Assembly: GCA_019414345.1 (NCBI GenBank)
Contig: DXMF01000019.1
Coordinates: 1-13,377, forward strand
Length of the DNA: 13,377 nt
Source: Collinsella sp.
Lineage (GTDB): Bacteria > Actinomycetota > Coriobacteriia > Coriobacteriales > Coriobacteriaceae
Direction of reading: 5' to 3'
The position numbers were made by a program, and so were the translations under genes. The notes below the pieces were generated by a model. It made no database searches and was not told the origin of the DNA. It worked only from the letters and a program-made list of their open reading frames with translations. Shown here one piece after another: positions 1 through 6,333 of this stretch. Position 1 is the stretch's first letter; the number at the start of each line of letters is the position of its first letter.

Positions 1-8
1 AAAGGGCG

Positions 9-30
9 GAGGCGGGGCATGCCCCGCCTC
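9..30. terminator. 22-nt perfect palindrome, probable terminator of an off-window gene
   Basis: GAGGCGGGGC (9-18) and GCCCCGCCTC (21-30) are perfect reverse complements around AT. Continuing on the minus strand, the stem is followed by CGCCCTTT, a weak T-run; on the plus strand it is followed by TTACACC. It could end transcription of a gene left of the window. No coding sequence is visible in 1-60 to confirm that. Confidence 0.45.
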
Positions 31-315
31 TTACACCACATCTCTGTGCGCTACCAAAGAAATTATGCGTCACCCGCCATTTTGGGTGGTTTTGCCTGCT
101 ACTAAAATGGTAACAGTACTCATATTTGCCACTTTTTGTCCACGACCTCTTGGAGTCGGCTCGAAAAGAGTGATTTTGGGTTGTTTGCTGCGGGTGTGGG
201 CTTGGAAACAACGTTCGGGGTGGCGAGGCGCCCAGAATTCGGTCGCAAGGAGGGCGTTCCTCGGCTGTGTCGGGAGTGTCCCTGGGTGCCGGCATATAAG
301 GAACGTCCCTAACTG
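31..315. other. Structured intergenic stretch without a convincing gene
   Basis: No ORF here has a ribosome binding site and recognisable protein. Bases 61-180 are more AT-rich than the surroundings. Several dyads are visible: CACCC (71-75) with GGGTG (84-88); GTTGTTT (180-186) with AAACAAC (206-212); and AGGGCGTTCC (251-260) with GGAACGTCCCT (300-310), one bulge. An imperfect direct repeat, GTCCCTgggTGCCGG (278-292) and GTCCCTaacTGCCGG (305-319), overlaps the last stem. The 95-170 segment gives an impression of a recurrent Collinsella intergenic sequence, which is unverified. Confidence 0.4.
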
Positions 316-353
316 CCGGAGGGGGTGCCTGCCGTGGCAGGCACCCCCTCCGG
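316..353 (-). terminator. 18-bp perfect hairpin after the acyltransferase gene
   Basis: Bases 316-333 and 336-353 are perfect reverse complements separated by GT, giving an 18-bp GC-rich stem 23 nt beyond the acyltransferase stop codon. There is no T-run on either strand. It is either a U-tract-less terminator, an mRNA 3'-end protecting hairpin or a REP-like element. Position supports a 3'-end role for the minus-strand gene. Confidence 0.5.
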
Positions 354-376
354 ATGTGGGAAGTTTGCGCTGCGGG

Positions 377-2593
377 TTACTTGTCGGTGCCCAGCTTGTG
401 CGGCTTGAGAGCGAGCGCATTGACGAGCGCGTCGGTGGCAGACTTGACGGCTGCCGGCTGCGGATCGTTGACGTGATCTTCGGGGTGCACGGGCAGGTCC
501 TTCTTGACGGCATCGTGGATCAAGTTGAGGTACTCAGTCACGCCAGCGGTCGATAGGTGCGTGCCATCGCCATCGAACAGGTCGTTGCGGTTGGCGCTGT
601 ATCCGTACCAGTCGATAACGCGCACGTTCTTGTAGCGCGTAGCGGCGTTGGCGATGGCCTGGTTGGTAGAGCCAACCCACGGCTGCGGGCTGCGTGTGTT
701 CACAAACACCACAATACGCTTATCTCCTGCATCGGCCATGATGGCGTCGATCTGATCGTCGGTTACCAAGCCGTTGGTGCCCAGCGCAAAGACCACGATC
801 TTGCCGGCAAGGTTCTGTTGGAGATAGCCCTCAAATGTCGCGCGGCCCGCATCAAACTGGCGGCCCTTTTCGGCATCGATATGGCTGTGCGGGAACACGC
901 CGTCAAAGGTGTCCACGGCACGCAGCGACACGGAGTCACCGATCATCAGCAGGTCGTAGGATCCATCGGGGAAGCCGTCGTTGTCCTTGTCGGTGTCGTC
1001 GGCCGCCTGCTGGTCGGTGGGCGCGGTGTTCTTGGCTTCCTTGTTGAGGACTTCGGCGCCCTCGCCGCTCAGTGCGGAGGTCTCCGGCACAAAGATCAGG
1101 CCGCCCAGTGCAACGACCAACACGACAGCGCAGGTTGCGCAGACAGGGACGTGCGCGCGTGCCCAGTTGGCGGGCGTGGCGGTGCCGTCGCGGAACTCGG
1201 ATACGGTGCGCTCAAAGGCGCCCTTTCTAAACGGCGTTTCGATAAAGCGATATGAGCATTCGGCCACGGTGACCACCAACAGCACCTGCAAAATGTACTG
1301 CCACCACGGTGTATCGTTGATGTTGGCGACCGGGTTCATGAGCAACAGCAGGGGATAGTGCCACAGGTAGATGCTGTACGAGCGCTTGCCAACCCACACG
1401 AGCGGCTCGGCGGACAGCTCGCGGGCAACCATTCCCTGGGGCTGCACGCAGGCCGCGATGACCATGAGCGTGAGGACCGAGCACAGCAGCGTGCCGCCGC
1501 GATACTGGAACGCGGTGTAGCCGTTGGTGAGCGCGACCATGGCGGCAAGGCCAACCAGACCCACGACGCCCAACACATCGATGGATGTGGGCGAGGACCA
1601 AAAGCGCACGAGGGCGCTCGGCTGTGCCGGGGCGGTCTCGGCTGATTCGTCGGCCTTCTCGCTAGGTTTGCCCTCGGCGTTCTTGTCGTGCTTGGCGGCG
1701 CCAGCCAGGCGATTGAGCCCCAAACGATGAGCGAGACGCACTGGCGCCAGGTCGCGATCGGGGATAAAGGCCATCCAGGCACCCAGCAGTAGCGAGAACA
1801 CGCGGGTGTCGGTGCCGTAGTACACGCGGCTGGGGTCGGCGGCAGGGTTGTAAAGCACCATCATGGCGAGGGCAGATACCGCGGCAAGGGCCAGAACCAA
1901 GCGGCGCGTGTTGGGCTTGCTCACATGCATGGATACCATGGCAAACAGCAGTGGCGGCCAAATCAGGTAGAACTGTTCCTCGATGGCAAGCGACCAAAAG
2001 TGCGTGAGCGGCGAGGGGTCGCCCAGAGCATTGAAGTACGAGACGTTTTGGGCAATCTGCCACCAGTTGTTGAAGAACAGCAACGACGGCAGGATGTCGG
2101 GGCGCATCTTGGTGAGCATCACGTGGTTAAAGATGGTGCACAGCGCGCAGGTCACGAACACTACCGTTACCACGGCGGGGACCAGGCGACGGATGCGGCG
2201 AATCCAGAAGCTCTTGAGGTCGATGCGGCCGGTCTTAGCGACTTCGTTGAGTAGCAGGCGTGTGATCAGATAGCCCGAAAGCACAAAGAAGATCGTGACG
2301 CCGAGCAGACCGCCCTGCGCCCACGTGAGGTTGAGGTGATAGAGCACCACCGCGACGACGGCAAGCGTGCGTAGGCCGTCAAGGGCAGGGATGTAGCGGG
2401 ACTTGGGGCGAGCAGGCGTCTGCTCCGCGGCGGGAGTGTTGGCGCGGCCCGCGTTGTTGGTAGAAGCGCGATGAGGGCTTGCGGTGCGTCGCGGCTCGTC
2501 GGTACGGCGTTCGCTCTTCACGCGTTCGTGCGGCGCCGGCTCGTTGCCTGTGCGGCGTCGACCGCGCGAGCCCGATTGCGAGAATTGTTCCAT
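377..2593 (-). CDS. OatA-like membrane O-acyltransferase with C-terminal SGNH domain
   Basis: 738 aa. The acyltransferase-3 region (about 66-500) has the usual start IPALDGLRTLAVVAVVLYH (catalytic-type H86), FFVLSGYLITR, and FWSLAIEEQFYLIWP (199-213), with about ten hydrophobic segments. After a last TM near 481-503 comes a linker and an extracytoplasmic SGNH-like domain with GDSVS (S554), GTNG (605-608) and DGTHLS (D676, H679). This matches OatA-type proteins that move acetyl groups across the membrane to peptidoglycan or another envelope polymer; the acceptor cannot be read from sequence. The first 65 residues are Arg-rich and low-complexity, and residues 300-328 form a charged cytoplasmic insert. 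DTDKDNDGFPDG just before the SGNH domain looks Ca-binding. The ATG at 2593 has only a weak GGA upstream; a later start near residue 66 would keep the whole fold. It is a single-gene unit divergent from the ribokinase. Confidence 0.88.
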   Translation of the reverse strand: MEQFSQSGSRGRRRTGNEPAPHERVKSERRTDEPRRTASPHRASTNNAGRANTPAAEQTPARPKSRYIPALDGLRTLAVVAVVLYHLNLTWAQGGLLGVTIFFVLSGYLITRLLLNEVAKTGRIDLKSFWIRRIRRLVPAVVTVVFVTCALCTIFNHVMLTKMRPDILPSLLFFNNWWQIAQNVSYFNALGDPSPLTHFWSLAIEEQFYLIWPPLLFAMVSMHVSKPNTRRLVLALAAVSALAMMVLYNPAADPSRVYYGTDTRVFSLLLGAWMAFIPDRDLAPVRLAHRLGLNRLAGAAKHDKNAEGKPSEKADESAETAPAQPSALVRFWSSPTSIDVLGVVGLVGLAAMVALTNGYTAFQYRGGTLLCSVLTLMVIAACVQPQGMVARELSAEPLVWVGKRSYSIYLWHYPLLLLMNPVANINDTPWWQYILQVLLVVTVAECSYRFIETPFRKGAFERTVSEFRDGTATPANWARAHVPVCATCAVVLVVALGGLIFVPETSALSGEGAEVLNKEAKNTAPTDQQAADDTDKDNDGFPDGSYDLLMIGDSVSLRAVDTFDGVFPHSHIDAEKGRQFDAGRATFEGYLQQNLAGKIVVFALGTNGLVTDDQIDAIMADAGDKRIVVFVNTRSPQPWVGSTNQAIANAATRYKNVRVIDWYGYSANRNDLFDGDGTHLSTAGVTEYLNLIHDAVKKDLPVHPEDHVNDPQPAAVKSATDALVNALALKPHKLGTDK

Positions 2594-2632
2594 AAAACAT
2601 CATCCAATGACGAGAATAATCAGCACGTATTT

Positions 2633-2638
2633 ATTGTA
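2633..2638 (-). promoter_or_regulatory. Likely -10 of the acyltransferase promoter
   Basis: Reading the minus strand, TACAAT lies 39 nt before the ATG, a good match to TANANT. No clear -35 is visible at 17 nt. The region that would hold it overlaps the dyad GCTTGC/GCAAGC (2658-2663, 2671-2676), a possible operator between the divergent genes. Confidence 0.4.
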
Positions 2639-2687
2639 GCTGCCTGCTCCTGTGAATGCTTGCTGCTGGCGCAAGCTCAAGCGTGCG

Positions 2688-2716
2688 TCCACATCAAAGT
2701 GAACTAAAGTTATAGG
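2688..2716 (+). promoter_or_regulatory. Candidate promoter for the ribokinase operon
   Basis: TCCACA (2688-2693) and TATAGG (2711-2716) are separated by 17 nt, each matching 4 of 6 consensus positions. This would give a leader of about 58 nt containing a small hairpin, GTGGGC/GCCCGC (2748-2753, 2759-2764), just before the ribosome binding site. The call rests on hexamer matching only. Confidence 0.35.
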
Positions 2717-2780
2717 GGGTGCGAGGGCGCACAATCGATGGTCGACGGTGGGCATAAGGCCCGCAGATGAGGAGGTTTCC

Positions 2781-3752
2781 ATGGCAGATCGCGACATCAT
2801 TGCGGTGTTCGGCAGCATGAACATGGACCTTTCGGTGGCGTGCGAGCGCATGCCGCGTGCGGGCGAGACCGTCGGCGGCAGCGGGTTTATCACCAACGCC
2901 GGCGGTAAGGGCGCTAACCAGGCCGTTGCCGCCGCGCGCATGGGTGCGCGCACATGCATGATCGGCGCTGTTGGACGTGATACCTTTGGCGATGCGCTTG
3001 TGGCGGGGCTCCAGGATGCCGGCGTGAGTGTTGAGTTCGTGGCGCTTCGCGATGACGTGGAGACCGGCACCGCGACTATCATTCGCTGCGAGGGCGACAA
3101 CCGCATCATACTGTCACCGGGCGCCAACCATGCGCTTGCGGGCGCGGACGTTGCCTGCGCGTTGAGGCGTCTGGTGGCCCATGAGCTCGACGGCGACGCC
3201 AGCGAGATTGCCCCGGCTGCCGGAAGCGTCTTTATCGCCCAGGGCGAATGTGACCTTGTGGCGACGGCCGAGGCGCTTGTTTGCGCTCACGAGCTGGGGT
3301 TCTATACGGTCTTTAATCCAGCGCCCGCCTGCGAGCTGCCTGCGGAGGTCTGGCCTGCGGTCGACCTGGTCTGCCCCAACGAGACCGAGTGCCAGGTGCT
3401 GACGGGCATTCTGCCCACGGATGATGCGAGTTGCGTCGCCGCGCTCAATGCGCTGCTCGACAAGGGCGCCGGGGCTGCGGTCATCACGCTAGGCGGTGCC
3501 GGCTCAGTTGCATTTGGCGATGACGGTGAGCTGCTGCGCATGCCGGCACTTTCGTGCGCGGTGGTCGATACGACGGCCGCGGGCGATACGTTTATTGGTG
3601 CGCTTGCGGCGGCTCGCCTGGAGGGCCTGCCGCTCTTTGAATGCATGGCCGCCGGCGCCCGTGCCTCGGCGGTGACGGTGTCGCGTTTGGGCGCGCAGCA
3701 GTCGATTCCCACGCGTGCCGAAGTTGGGCGCATGTTTGGTTTAGACGATTAG
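2781..3752 (+). CDS. rbsK: Ribokinase, PfkB family
   Basis: 323 aa. It phosphorylates D-ribose to ribose-5-phosphate in the cytoplasm. Family signatures are in order: GSMNMDLSV near the N-terminus, GGKGANQAVAAARMGA (41-56), NPAPA (179-183), PNETE (199-203), DTTAAGDTF (263-271) with catalytic-type D269, and the C-terminal SRLGAQQSIP. Length is close to the usual 300-310. ATG 2781 is chosen because GAGGAGG sits 5 nt upstream; an in-frame GTG at 2748 lacks such a site. The nucleoside hydrolase starts 27 nt downstream, so released ribose could be used directly. Related PfkB sugar kinases with other substrates (including AI-2-type sugars) cannot be excluded, but the motifs are ribokinase-like. Confidence 0.88.
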   Translation: MADRDIIAVFGSMNMDLSVACERMPRAGETVGGSGFITNAGGKGANQAVAAARMGARTCMIGAVGRDTFGDALVAGLQDAGVSVEFVALRDDVETGTATIIRCEGDNRIILSPGANHALAGADVACALRRLVAHELDGDASEIAPAAGSVFIAQGECDLVATAEALVCAHELGFYTVFNPAPACELPAEVWPAVDLVCPNETECQVLTGILPTDDASCVAALNALLDKGAGAAVITLGGAGSVAFGDDGELLRMPALSCAVVDTTAAGDTFIGALAAARLEGLPLFECMAAGARASAVTVSRLGAQQSIPTRAEVGRMFGLDD

Positions 3753-3779
3753 TACAAGACGGAGAAGCGGAGTAAAACA

Positions 3780-4754
3780 ATGGCAACCAAGAAGCTGATC
3801 CTTGATCTGGATATGGGTGTGGACGATGCGATGGCGCTTGCCTATGCCATCGCGAGCCCCGAGGTGGAGCTCGTGGGCATCACCACATGCTTTGGCAACG
3901 TGCGCGTCGAGCAGTCGGCGCACAACTGCCTGGCGGTGCTCGACCTGTTGGGCCGTCCCGAGGTGCCGGTGTACCTGGGTGCCGACCGTCCTCTGCAAGC
4001 GACTGAGCCCTATACGCCGCCGGCGTCCACCGCGCTCATTCACGGCAAGAACGGCATCGGCGGCGCGAGCGTGCCCGCGTCGCCCTACGAGCCGGTGGGG
4101 GCGACCTCGGCCGACGGCAACGCTGCGGTCGATTATCTGATCGATGCCGCGCGCACCTATGGTCCCGATCTGGTCTACGTAGCGACTGGCCCGCTCTCCA
4201 ACCTAGCGCTCGCCCTGGAGCGCGATGCGGCGGCGATGATGTCCATCGGCCGCGTGGTCGTGATGGGCGGCGCCCTTACCGTGCCCGGTAACGTGAACGC
4301 GGGCGCCGAGGCCAACATGGCGAGCGACCCCGAGGCAGCCGACGCGGTGCTGCGCTCGGGCCGTAAGCTCACCATGGTGGGCCTGGACGTGACGCATCGC
4401 GTGGTGCTCACGCGCCGCGACATTGCCGGCTGGACGGGTTCGGGAACCATGGCCGGCTGCGCATTTGCGAGCATGGTCGAGCACTACATTGGTTCGTACG
4501 AGATGAACGCGTCCTACCTGGGCGGCTGCGCGCTGCACGATCCGCTGGCGGTTGCCGTGGCGATTGATCCCACGCTCGTGGGTGCGCTCGGCTGTAACCT
4601 GCGTGTTGACTTGCTGGGTGAGTATCGCGGCCGCACCATCTGCGATGAGCGCCGCGTGGCAGATCCCGACAAGAGCACACTCGTGGCGCTGACCGTCGAT
4701 ACCCCGCGCTTCCTGTCCGAGTTCAAGGCCCGTATGGCCCGTGTCCTTGGCTAA
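3780..4754 (+). CDS. Nucleoside hydrolase (inosine/uridine-preferring type)
   Basis: 324 aa, typical length. It hydrolyses the N-glycosidic bond of ribonucleosides to a free base and ribose. The Ca-binding N-terminal motif DLDMGVDD is present (D9, D11, D15, D16), followed by GITTCFGN (N40), HGKNG (88-92), VATGPLSNLALAL (134-146), VMGGAL with NVNAGAEANMASDPEAA (171-187; E177, N179 expected to bind ribose), and HDP (253-255; D254 metal ligand). GGAG lies 7 nt before the ATG. It sits 27 nt after the ribokinase, so the two probably form one salvage operon. Base preference (purine, pyrimidine or broad) cannot be decided by eye, so no Rih symbol is given. Confidence 0.9.
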   Translation: MATKKLILDLDMGVDDAMALAYAIASPEVELVGITTCFGNVRVEQSAHNCLAVLDLLGRPEVPVYLGADRPLQATEPYTPPASTALIHGKNGIGGASVPASPYEPVGATSADGNAAVDYLIDAARTYGPDLVYVATGPLSNLALALERDAAAMMSIGRVVVMGGALTVPGNVNAGAEANMASDPEAADAVLRSGRKLTMVGLDVTHRVVLTRRDIAGWTGSGTMAGCAFASMVEHYIGSYEMNASYLGGCALHDPLAVAVAIDPTLVGALGCNLRVDLLGEYRGRTICDERRVADPDKSTLVALTVDTPRFLSEFKARMARVLG

Positions 4755-4781
4755 GTTGTCTTTTTGGGACGGGGCTTTTTT
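4737..4781 (+). terminator. Possible intrinsic terminator of the nucleoside hydrolase
   Basis: GCCCGTGTCC (4737-4746, still in coding sequence) can pair with GGGACGGGGC (4766-4775) if two single-base bulges are allowed. Six T residues follow directly (4776-4781). The stop codon lies in the loop. The same GGGACGGGGC is also the left arm of the larger inverted repeat at 4764-4834, so the two structures exclude each other. Confidence 0.4.
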
Positions 4782-4793
4782 GACTGGTATGAT
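4764..4793 (+). promoter_or_regulatory. Candidate extended -10 promoter of luxS
   Basis: TGGTATGAT (4785-4793) is an extended -10 (TGn plus TATGAT). TTGGGA (4764-4769) is a 4 of 6 match to a -35 at 18 nt. Transcription would begin around 4800, leaving a leader of about 58 nt that carries only the right arm of the surrounding inverted repeat. GAGAGGA (4845-4851) is the luxS ribosome binding site, 6 nt before the ATG. Confidence 0.45.
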
Positions 4794-4834
4794 TGGTGCG
4801 ACCATTCGAACCAGCTAAAAGAGCCCCGTCCCAA
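4764..4834. repeat. 18-bp inverted repeat around the luxS promoter
   Basis: The left arm, TTGGGACGGGGCTTTTTT (4764-4781), and the right arm, 4817-4834, pair over 18 positions with one G-T wobble. Within the 35-nt loop, CTGGT (4784-4788) pairs with ACCAG (4810-4814), and TGGT (4794-4797) with ACCA (4801-4804). The element lies entirely between the nucleoside hydrolase and luxS. Confidence 0.7.
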
Positions 4835-4857
4835 TTTGACTATCGAGAGGATCTGCC

Positions 4858-5346
4858 ATGGAGCGCATCGCGAGCTTTTCCGTTGACCATCTGCTGCTTG
4901 AGCCCGGCGTGTACGTGAGCCGCATCGACCGCGATCCGGCGACCGGCGCCGCCGTCACCACCTTTGACCTACGCCTGACCACGCCCAACAAAGAGCCGGT
5001 CATGAACACGGCCGAGTGCCACACCATCGAGCACCTGGGCGCGACGTTCCTCCGCAATCATGCCGAGTGGTCGAGCCGCATTGTCTACTTTGGGCCCATG
5101 GGCTGCCGTACGGGCTTTTACCTGGTTGTCTTTGGTGAGCTGACGAGCGAGGAAATCTTGCCGCTCGTGCGCGAACTGTTCGAGTTTGTCGCCGGCTTTG
5201 AGGGCGATGTCCCCGGTGCCGCTCCCGAGGAGTGCGGTAACCACCTGGACCAGAACCTTCCCATGGCAAACTGGCTCGCGCGCCGCTACCTCGACCGCGA
5301 TCTGGCCGATATCGATGAGAAGCACCTGCACTATCAGCAGGCATAA
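4858..5346 (+). CDS. luxS: S-ribosylhomocysteine lyase (AI-2 synthase)
   Basis: 162 aa, full length. LuxS splits S-ribosylhomocysteine into homocysteine and DPD, the precursor of autoinducer-2, completing methyl-cycle recycling in the cytoplasm. The metal-binding HTIEH (H55, H59, with E58) is present, as are the catalytic cysteine in FGPMGCRTG (C83) and the third metal ligand in EECGNH (C126), so the active site is complete. The start SFSVDHLLLEPGVYVS is typical. ATG 4858 follows GAGAGGA. It appears to be transcribed from its own promoter inside the upstream inverted repeat and ends at a strong terminator. No SAH nucleosidase gene is in the window. The upstream neighbours act on ribosides and ribose, chemically related but not pathway partners by established knowledge. 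Confidence 0.97.
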   Translation: MERIASFSVDHLLLEPGVYVSRIDRDPATGAAVTTFDLRLTTPNKEPVMNTAECHTIEHLGATFLRNHAEWSSRIVYFGPMGCRTGFYLVVFGELTSEEILPLVRELFEFVAGFEGDVPGAAPEECGNHLDQNLPMANWLARRYLDRDLADIDEKHLHYQQA

Positions 5347-5375
5347 GAGCTTTATCGCCCAAAACGAGCGCATTG

Positions 5376-5406
5376 GGCGCCTTCGCTTATGCGGGGGCGC
5401 CTTTTT
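5376..5406 (+). terminator. Rho-independent terminator of luxS
   Basis: GGCGCC (5376-5381) pairs with GGCGCC (5396-5401). It continues through two T-G wobbles and CGC/GCG, making an 11-bp stem with a TTAT loop, followed by TTTTTG. A second hairpin, CGCCCAA (5356-5362) with TTGGGCG (5373-5379), uses part of the same left arm, so both cannot form at once. Confidence 0.85.
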
Positions 5407-5427
5407 GTTGATTGGTCGGGACGAGCG

Positions 5428-5456
5428 TTCAAAATCGCTCATGTTTGTTCTAGAAT
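5428..5456 (+). promoter_or_regulatory. Candidate promoter of the DUF4867 gene
   Basis: TTCAAA (5428-5433, 4 of 6) and TAGAAT (5451-5456, fits TANANT) are 17 nt apart, about 35 nt before the ATG. GAGCG (5423-5427) with CGCTC (5436-5440) forms a dyad spanning the -35, and TTCTAGAA (5448-5455) is a palindrome over the -10; either could be an operator. Confidence 0.45.
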
Positions 5457-5490
5457 GTTCGTATAGTCACATTTACAAACAGGAGTGAAC

Positions 5491-6135
5491 ATGCATATCT
5501 ACTCTGTCAACGATCCCGAGTTCAAATCCTATGGCAACGTTTGGGATAACGTTCCGTCCGTGCTCACGTCGCCCGTGCTCGAGGCGCTCTCTGCCACGCC
5601 CATCCCCGAGGGCAGTAAGTACGTAGCAAGTGCGCCGGAGCTCGAGGGCGTCAAGGATGCCGACAAACTGGGCTTTCTCATGTTTGGCGGCCGCCCCTTC
5701 CAGCTCGGCTGGTGCAACGGCCACAACACACGCCTCAACTGCCTGGAGTATCACCGCGCCAGCGAGTTTAACCTGGGCGCCCGCGACTTTATCCTGCTCG
5801 TGGCGCATCGCTGGGAGATCGAGGACGGCAAGCTCGACACCGCGTGCGTCAAGGCGTTCCGCGTGCCGGCGGGCAAGGTCGTCGAGGTCTTCAACACCAC
5901 GCTTCACTACACGCCCTGCATGGTCGACGACGGCGGCTTCCAAGTGATGGTTGCGCTGCCGGCGGGTACCAACGGCCCGCGCCCCGAGGTGGCGGCCGAC
6001 ATGCCCGCGGCCGGCGACAGCTACTGCTACTGGAAGGCCGACAAGTGGGTCCTCTGCCACGCCGACAGCCCCAAAGCAGCCGAAGGCGGCTACGTAGGCC
6101 TCGTCGGCAAGAACCTCGACATCGCCTGCGACTAG
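5491..6135 (+). CDS. DUF4867 family, cupin-like protein
   Basis: 214 aa, soluble, no signal peptide. The central part (about 60-160) has a cupin-like beta-rich pattern. Candidate metal ligands or catalytic residues are in NGHN (H78), CLEYHRASEFN (E86, H88, E92) and TTLHYTPC (H139). The layout recalls DUF4867 and the ureidoglycolate-lyase type of double-stranded beta-helix enzymes, and I assign it there by resemblance only. Members of such families often act on small sugar or sugar-acid intermediates, but the substrate here is unknown. ATG 5491 follows AGGAG by 5 nt; a GTG at 5485 overlaps that site and is less likely. It has its own promoter and no operon partner, as a terminator lies upstream and long hairpins lie downstream. 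Confidence 0.65.
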   Translation: MHIYSVNDPEFKSYGNVWDNVPSVLTSPVLEALSATPIPEGSKYVASAPELEGVKDADKLGFLMFGGRPFQLGWCNGHNTRLNCLEYHRASEFNLGARDFILLVAHRWEIEDGKLDTACVKAFRVPAGKVVEVFNTTLHYTPCMVDDGGFQVMVALPAGTNGPRPEVAADMPAAGDSYCYWKADKWVLCHADSPKAAEGGYVGLVGKNLDIACD

Positions 6136-6142
6136 AATCTTC

Positions 6143-6201
6143 TGTCTCGATCTGTAACATCTAGCGGGCTAAATCGCCTCTACCTGTTATAGATCGAGAC
6201 A
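6143..6201. repeat. Tandem hairpin unit 1
   Basis: Left arm TGTCTCGATCTGTAACA (6143-6159) and right arm TGTTATAGATCGAGACA (6185-6201) pair over 17 positions with one G-T wobble, around a 25-nt centre. The centre forms a smaller stem (TAG/CTA, then GGGC/GCCT with a wobble). It starts 7 nt after the DUF4867 stop codon. Confidence 0.8.
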
Positions 6202-6225
6202 AACCGTAGAGGGCCGCCCGAAAAA

Positions 6226-6280
6226 TCTCGATCTGTAACACCAGGCCCGATTTTGGCTGTCTAACTGTTACAGATTGAGA
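6226..6280. repeat. Tandem hairpin unit 2, 81 nt from unit 1
   Basis: Left arm TCTCGATCTGTAACA (6226-6240) and right arm TGTTACAGATTGAGA (6266-6280) pair over 15 positions with one wobble. Arm sequence, 25-nt centre length and right flank (GAGACAAACCG) match unit 1 at an offset of exactly 81 nt. The centre differs in sequence but again forms a short stem (CAG/CTG and CC/GG). Confidence 0.8.
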
Positions 6281-6290
6281 CAAACCGGGC

Positions 6291-6333
6291 CCAAGCCACC
6301 ACAAAGGTGCCTGTCCCCTTTGTGGCGGCTTGG
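6291..6333. repeat. Third hairpin, 17-bp arms with GCCTGTCC loop
   Basis: CCAAGCCACCACAAAGG (6291-6307) pairs with 6317-6333 except for one A-C mismatch, around a 9-nt loop TGCCTGTCC. There is no T-run after it. Its sequence is unrelated to units 1 and 2. The motif GTGCCTGTCCC with flanking CACAAAGG/CCTTTGTG feels familiar as a dispersed bacterial intergenic repeat, from memory and unchecked. Confidence 0.75.

Noticed and set aside
70..513. Minus-strand open frame of 147 codons
   Set aside because: It overlaps the end of the acyltransferase gene in another frame, has no ribosome binding site and no recognisable protein features.
2748..2780. N-terminal extension of the ribokinase from GTG 2748
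   Set aside because: The extension covers the GAGGAGG ribosome binding site of ATG 2781 and has no site of its own.
4203..4805. Minus-strand open frame of 200 codons
   Set aside because: Antisense to the nucleoside hydrolase, whose family motifs are unmistakable; such frames are common in high-GC DNA.
5448..5461. LexA (SOS) box near the DUF4867 promoter
   Set aside because: TTCTAGAATGTTCG lacks the GAAC-N4-GTTC arrangement of Gram-positive LexA sites.
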